This document shows, piece by piece, positions 61,020 to 64,000 of a DNA stretch of 64,000 nt. The translations under genes and the position numbers were made by a program. The number at the start of each line of letters is the position of its first letter. The first letter of the stretch is position 1. The stretch comes from DASQUK01 sp963717085 (GTDB taxonomy: Bacteria; Actinomycetota; Acidimicrobiia; Acidimicrobiales; VFJN01). Where the stretch lies: assembly GCA_963717085.1 (NCBI GenBank), contig CAVQVM010000019.1, positions 186,001-250,000 on the forward strand, written 5' to 3'. A model generated the notes under the pieces. That model had not been told where the DNA came from. It worked only from the letters and a program-made list of their open reading frames with translations, and did no database searches.

Positions 61020-61784
61020 CTACCGCCGCGCCAGGCGCTCGCTGACCTGCGCGGCGGTGTCGAGGAGGGCGGGGAGGAAGTCCTTGCGGATGGCGTCGAG
61101 GCTCACGCGACCGACATGGGTGGAGACGTTGAGGGCGGCCAGCGCCCGGCCGTGGCGGTTGCGTAGCGGGGCCCCGATCGACCGCAAGCCGGCCTCCAGC
61201 TCCTGGTCGACCAGCGCCCATCCCTGGCGGCGCACCCGCGCCAACTCGTCGTGGAGGCCCGCGGGCTTCGTGATGGTCCGCTCGGTGATGGAGGGCAGCG
61301 GACCGGGGCCGATCAGCTCGTCGACCTCGTCCCTGTCGAGCTCGGCCAGGAGCACGCGCCCCATGGACGTGGCGTATGCGGGGAGGCGGGAGCCGAGCCC
61401 CAACGAGATGGTCATGATCCGCTTGGTGGGGACGCGGGCGATGTAGACGATCTCGGGCCCGTCGAGCACGGCCGCCGAGCACGACTCGTGGGTGCGTTCC
61501 ACGAGCGCCTCCATTCCCGGTTCGGCGATGCTCGCCAGGTCGAGCGACGACAGGTATGCGTAGCCGAGGTCGAGCACCTTGGGGGTGAGCTCGAAGCCGC
61601 GGCCGTAGGAGCGTGCGTAGCCGAGATGCTGGAGCGTGAGCAGGACCCGCCGCGCCGTGGCCCGGGTCAGGCCGGTGAGCCGCGCCACCTCGGACAGGGT
61701 CAGGCGCGGGTGCTCCCGCGAGAACACCTGCATGACTGCGAGCCCCCGCTCGAGGGACTGGACGTATTCGCTCGACACACTCAC
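61020..61784 (-). CDS. IclR family regulator (PcaR-like)
   Basis: A 254-residue regulator with an N-terminal winged helix (SLERGLAVMQVFSREHPRLT, then LSEVARLTGLTRATARRVLL) and a GAF-like effector domain (GYAYLSSLDLASIAEPGMEAL; RLPAYATSMGRVLLAEL), as in PcaR/PcaU/CatR-type activators of aromatic acid pathways. It starts with GTG (a second GTG two codons on is an alternative). It is divergent from a hydroquinone dioxygenase operon, and a PcaR-like site covers the region in front of both genes, so it most likely controls hydroquinone or nitrophenol use. Confidence 0.87.
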   Translation of the reverse strand: MSVSSEYVQSLERGLAVMQVFSREHPRLTLSEVARLTGLTRATARRVLLTLQHLGYARSYGRGFELTPKVLDLGYAYLSSLDLASIAEPGMEALVERTHESCSAAVLDGPEIVYIARVPTKRIMTISLGLGSRLPAYATSMGRVLLAELDRDEVDELIGPGPLPSITERTITKPAGLHDELARVRRQGWALVDQELEAGLRSIGAPLRNRHGRALAALNVSTHVGRVSLDAIRKDFLPALLDTAAQVSERLARR

Positions 61785-61788
61785 TCGT

Positions 61789-61822
61789 GTTCGCTATACG
61801 CACAGATGTTCACTATGCGGTT
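61789..61822. promoter_or_regulatory. IclR-type operator, two direct copies
   Basis: GTTCGCTATACGCAC (61789-61803) and GTTCACTATGCGGTT (61808-61822) are direct copies 19 bases apart. The first matches at GTTCG and CGCAC the 15-base PcaR site as I remember it (GTTCGATAATCGCAC). The second overlaps a TTCACT -35-like box that is followed after 17 bases by CACAAT (61832-61837), a possible promoter of the dioxygenase operon. Confidence 0.6.
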
Positions 61823-61915
61823 GAAGTATGCCACAATCGAACCTGCGGTGATTAGGTGGGTCAAGGCGCCCTAGCCACTGCACGTTCGATGAACCCGACG
61901 GTCAGGGGAAAGCCC

Positions 61916-62413
61916 ATGCCGCAGTACACGACCCGGTTCGGCACGCTGCTCGACTACCAGAAGGGTGGCGTCGAAGCGATCGACGACGAGCCCGAGCACT
62001 ACGCGTTCTCGAACATGTTCGAGGTCGCGGCGAACGCCAAGGCGTGGGAGAAGGTGGCGGTCGGCAAGAACCAGGAGTACGTGCTCGAGGTGATCCGGGC
62101 CGAGGGCACCTCCGAGTGGCGCACCGCCGCTCACGACGAGACCGCCCTGGTGATGGACGGCGCCGTCACCGTCGAGCTGGTCAAGCTCGACCACCCCGAC
62201 CTCCCGGCCGACAAGCGGGGGTCGGTGCGCATCGAGGGCGAGCCCACGGGTCGTGCGATGGGGCGCATCGTCGCCGGGCGGGGGCACATGGCGCTCCTGC
62301 CGGCGGGTGCCGCCTACCGGTTCAAGGCCGACGAGCCGGGTGTGATCCTGCTCCAGACCATCGAGGGCGACGACACCATCTACCGCTGGGCCGAGATCAT
62401 CCAGACGGGCTGA
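61916..62413 (+). CDS. pnpC: Hydroquinone 1,2-dioxygenase, small subunit
   Basis: A 165-residue protein matching the small (about 18 kDa) subunit of the two-component hydroquinone dioxygenases HapC/PnpC/HqdA. These Fe(II) enzymes cleave hydroquinone to 4-hydroxymuconic semialdehyde. A RmlC-like cupin pattern is visible (TALVMDGAVTVELVKL, then HMALLPAGAAYRFKAD), but the metal ligands are in the large subunit. It sits directly ahead of the large subunit gene and after an IclR-type operator. The ATG at 61916 gives the family start QYTTRFGTLLDYQKGG; an ATG 27 bases upstream is less likely. Confidence 0.85.
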   Translation: MPQYTTRFGTLLDYQKGGVEAIDDEPEHYAFSNMFEVAANAKAWEKVAVGKNQEYVLEVIRAEGTSEWRTAAHDETALVMDGAVTVELVKLDHPDLPADKRGSVRIEGEPTGRAMGRIVAGRGHMALLPAGAAYRFKADEPGVILLQTIEGDDTIYRWAEIIQTG

Positions 62414-62429
62414 CGGAGGCATCACGATC

Positions 62430-63419
62430 ATGACCGAGACCACCACCAGCGCCACCGGCGTCCGGGCCGGCGAGCCCAACGCCCACGGCTACCGCACCTA
62501 CTCGCTGGGCGAGTTCACGTTCAGCCGTGACGAGTACTTCGCACACGTGACCTGGCCCACCGGGAGCCACGTCATGTCGATCGACGGCTTCCTGCGGGCG
62601 ACGCAGCGCGACGTCGCATGGCAGTTCTTCTACGGCGTCGTCAACTTCGACGACGTGATCGGCACCATCAACCACTACGGGAACGTCGATCTGTTCGCCG
62701 GCACCTTCAACGACGCCTACCGCCGGGCCGAGGTCGACCACCTCGAGAACTTCCCTCACGAAGAGATCTTCGGCACGTTCGTGGCGATGCTCGACGACTG
62801 GACCAACGCCGGCTTCGATCCCTTCGCCTCCCCCGAGGAGACCGGCACCCCCTGGGGCGACAAGGCGGGCAGCAACACCGCCGCCGTCAGCCGCAAGCGG
62901 GTCACCGCCCAGCGCATGGTGGGCGTGCCGGGCGACGAGCCGCTGCGCACCGACGACACCCACCCGATCAATCGCATGTTCGCGGACGTCGATCAATCCG
63001 AGCCGGAGATCCACGCGGAGCCCGGCTTCGAGGACGAGGTGGCGGCATTCAACCTGTTCGCGTACCTGTCGCGCTCCGACGTCACCTGGAACCCGTCGGT
63101 CGTGTCGGTCTGCAAGGACAGCCTGTACTGCCCGACGACCGAGGAGTACATCCTGCCCATCGTCCACGGCAACGACCGGGTCGAGTGGTTCGTGCAGCTC
63201 TCCGACCAGATCGAATGGGACGTCGCCGACAAGGAGAGCGGGTCGCGCCGCGCCCGGGTGGTGATGAAGCCCGGCGACGTGGCCGCCATGCCCGCCGACA
63301 TCCGCCATCAGGGCTACGCCCCCAAGCGGTCGATGCTGCTGGTCTGGGAGAACGGGTCGCCCGAGCTCCCCCAGATGATCGCCGAGGGCCGCGCCCCGAC
63401 CTACCCGGTCGACGTCTGA
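62430..63419 (+). CDS. pnpD: Hydroquinone 1,2-dioxygenase, large subunit
   Basis: A 329-residue cupin-type catalytic subunit (HapD/PnpD/HqdB-like). The Fe(II) site is recognisable: His246, Asn248 and Glu252 in VHGNDRVEW, and His293 in DIRHQGYAP, the same His-x-Asn-x3-Glu plus later His spacing that I recall for structurally studied PnpD (256/258/262/303, a constant offset of ten). The length also matches the family. With the small subunit it would convert hydroquinone, an intermediate of 4-nitrophenol and 4-hydroxyacetophenone breakdown, to 4-hydroxymuconic semialdehyde. GGAGG ribosome site before the ATG. Confidence 0.9.
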   Translation: MTETTTSATGVRAGEPNAHGYRTYSLGEFTFSRDEYFAHVTWPTGSHVMSIDGFLRATQRDVAWQFFYGVVNFDDVIGTINHYGNVDLFAGTFNDAYRRAEVDHLENFPHEEIFGTFVAMLDDWTNAGFDPFASPEETGTPWGDKAGSNTAAVSRKRVTAQRMVGVPGDEPLRTDDTHPINRMFADVDQSEPEIHAEPGFEDEVAAFNLFAYLSRSDVTWNPSVVSVCKDSLYCPTTEEYILPIVHGNDRVEWFVQLSDQIEWDVADKESGSRRARVVMKPGDVAAMPADIRHQGYAPKRSMLLVWENGSPELPQMIAEGRAPTYPVDV

Positions 63420-63423
63420 GCCC

Positions 63424-63457
63424 GAGCTTCGCCGGGCCCGCTGCGAGCGCCGACGCC
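63424..63457. repeat. Palindromic-element copy in the dioxygenase/aldehyde dehydrogenase spacer
   Basis: The 38-base spacer is nearly all made of a sequence whose reverse complement contains TCGCAGCGGGCC and GGCGAAGC, also found at 10799-10845. Two copies at unrelated loci suggest a dispersed element, but two is a small sample. Confidence 0.35.
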
Positions 63458-64000
63458 GTGCAGACCAAACTCTTCATCGACGGGCAGTTCGTCGACGGTC
63501 TGGCGGGCGCGACCATCGACGTGCTCGATCCCCACGACTGCTCCGTGCTGGCGGAGGTGGCCGAGGCACGGGCCGAGGACGTCGACAGGGCCGTGGCAGC
63601 AGCCACCGCCGCGTTCCCCGCCTGGTCCGCCACGCCGGCGGCCGAGCGGGGGAGGCTGCTGCTGCGACTCGCCGACGCCATCGAGGGTCACACCGACGAG
63701 CTGGCGCGCTTGGAGAGCCGCGACACCGGCCACCCGCTGCGCGACTCCCGGGGGCTGGACGTGCCCCGCACCGCCGCGACGTTCCGGTACTTCGGCGGCA
63801 TGGCCGACAAGGTGCAGGGCTCCGTGGTGCCGGTCGAGGCCGGGTTCCTGAACTACGTCGAGCGAGCGCCGCTGGGAGTCGTGGGGCAGATAGTGCCCTG
63901 GAACTTCCCGCTGATGTTCTGCGGTTGGAAGCTGGGGCCGGCGCTCGCCGCCGGCAACACCGTGGTGCTCAAGCCGGCCGAGCTGACGCCGCTGTCGTCG
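63458..64000 (+). CDS. Aldehyde dehydrogenase, 3' end beyond the window
   Basis: The first 181 residues of an NAD(P)-dependent aldehyde dehydrogenase, starting with GTG. The N-terminal FIDGQFVDG, the coenzyme-binding IVPWNFPLMFCGWKLGPALA and the VVLKPAELTPL segment are typical of the superfamily; the catalytic Glu and Cys lie beyond the window. Directly downstream of the hydroquinone dioxygenase genes, the expected role is 4-hydroxymuconic semialdehyde dehydrogenase (HapF/PnpE type), giving maleylacetate. That role is inference from order. Its ribosome site is not evident in the short spacer. Confidence 0.85.
   Translation, partial: MQTKLFIDGQFVDGLAGATIDVLDPHDCSVLAEVAEARAEDVDRAVAAATAAFPAWSATPAAERGRLLLRLADAIEGHTDELARLESRDTGHPLRDSRGLDVPRTAATFRYFGGMADKVQGSVVPVEAGFLNYVERAPLGVVGQIVPWNFPLMFCGWKLGPALAAGNTVVLKPAELTPLSS

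Overview
This is a G+C-rich (around 70% by eye), gene-dense stretch of actinobacterial chromosome. The protein families present (a WS/DGAT wax ester/triacylglycerol synthase, an AtuA/TIGR03084 acyl-CoA carboxylase operon, Thr-rich secreted linkers, several start codons closely preceded by -10 boxes) suggest an environmental aerobic heterotroph, perhaps of the class Acidimicrobiia; that placement is inference. No rRNA, tRNA, CRISPR array, phage or insertion sequence was seen.

Layout. 1-7 kb: scattered lipid and redox genes (nitronate monooxygenase, alpha/beta hydrolase, WS/DGAT, small proteins, an SDR). 7.1-16.1 kb: a tight seven-gene operon (acyl-CoA carboxylase beta and alpha, AtuA-like protein, TetR-type regulator, TIGR03084 protein, enoyl-CoA hydratase, nitronate monooxygenase) for catabolism of a branched or terpenoid acyl-CoA. 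16.2-18.4 kb: a SpoIIE-type phosphatase and a STAS antagonist separated by three tandem 92-bp repeats that each form a translationally coupled mini-ORF. 18.4-35.3 kb: the most striking region, a catabolic operon with a barbiturase/cyanuric acid hydrolase-like ring-opening amidohydrolase, an internally deleted carbamate kinase, DUF2877, FdrA and DUF1116 proteins (the oxamate carbamoyltransferase set), a three-subunit molybdenum hydroxylase with a CoxG remnant, a nitrilase-family amidase, HyuA/HyuB and a MatB-like malonyl-CoA synthetase. Together they suggest a route from uracil or another N-heterocycle through barbiturate and ureidomalonate to malonyl-CoA, with the carbamoyl group released by phosphorolysis.

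35.4-46.5 kb: a GGDEF protein, epoxide hydrolase, a broken 5-formyltetrahydrofolate cyclo-ligase, a Mut7-C protein, then a sulfatase/haloalkane dehalogenase pair divergent from a TetR regulator and an alpha/beta hydrolase across one 29-bp palindrome, and a HAF-repeat/VanY-like secreted protein. 46.6-54.7 kb: nucleotidyltransferase, ATP-dependent DNA ligase, homocysteine S-methyltransferase, AraC regulator, VOC protein, a Tat lipoprotein amidohydrolase, a CAP-domain secreted protein, a diadenylate-cyclase-like protein, a cold-shock protein and IF-1. 55-61 kb: a LacI regulator with its own operators, an amidohydrolase, an ECF sigma factor with a membrane partner, and a VWA/CoxE-like protein. 61-64 kb: an IclR regulator divergent from a hydroquinone 1,2-dioxygenase operon that runs off the window inside an aldehyde dehydrogenase.

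Four genes (fdrA, coxG, the folate cyclo-ligase and the 42.7-kb tetR) each need one base skipped to restore family length. Because all four breaks have the same direction and one lies in a housekeeping gene, single-base insertion errors in the assembly are at least as likely as true gene decay.
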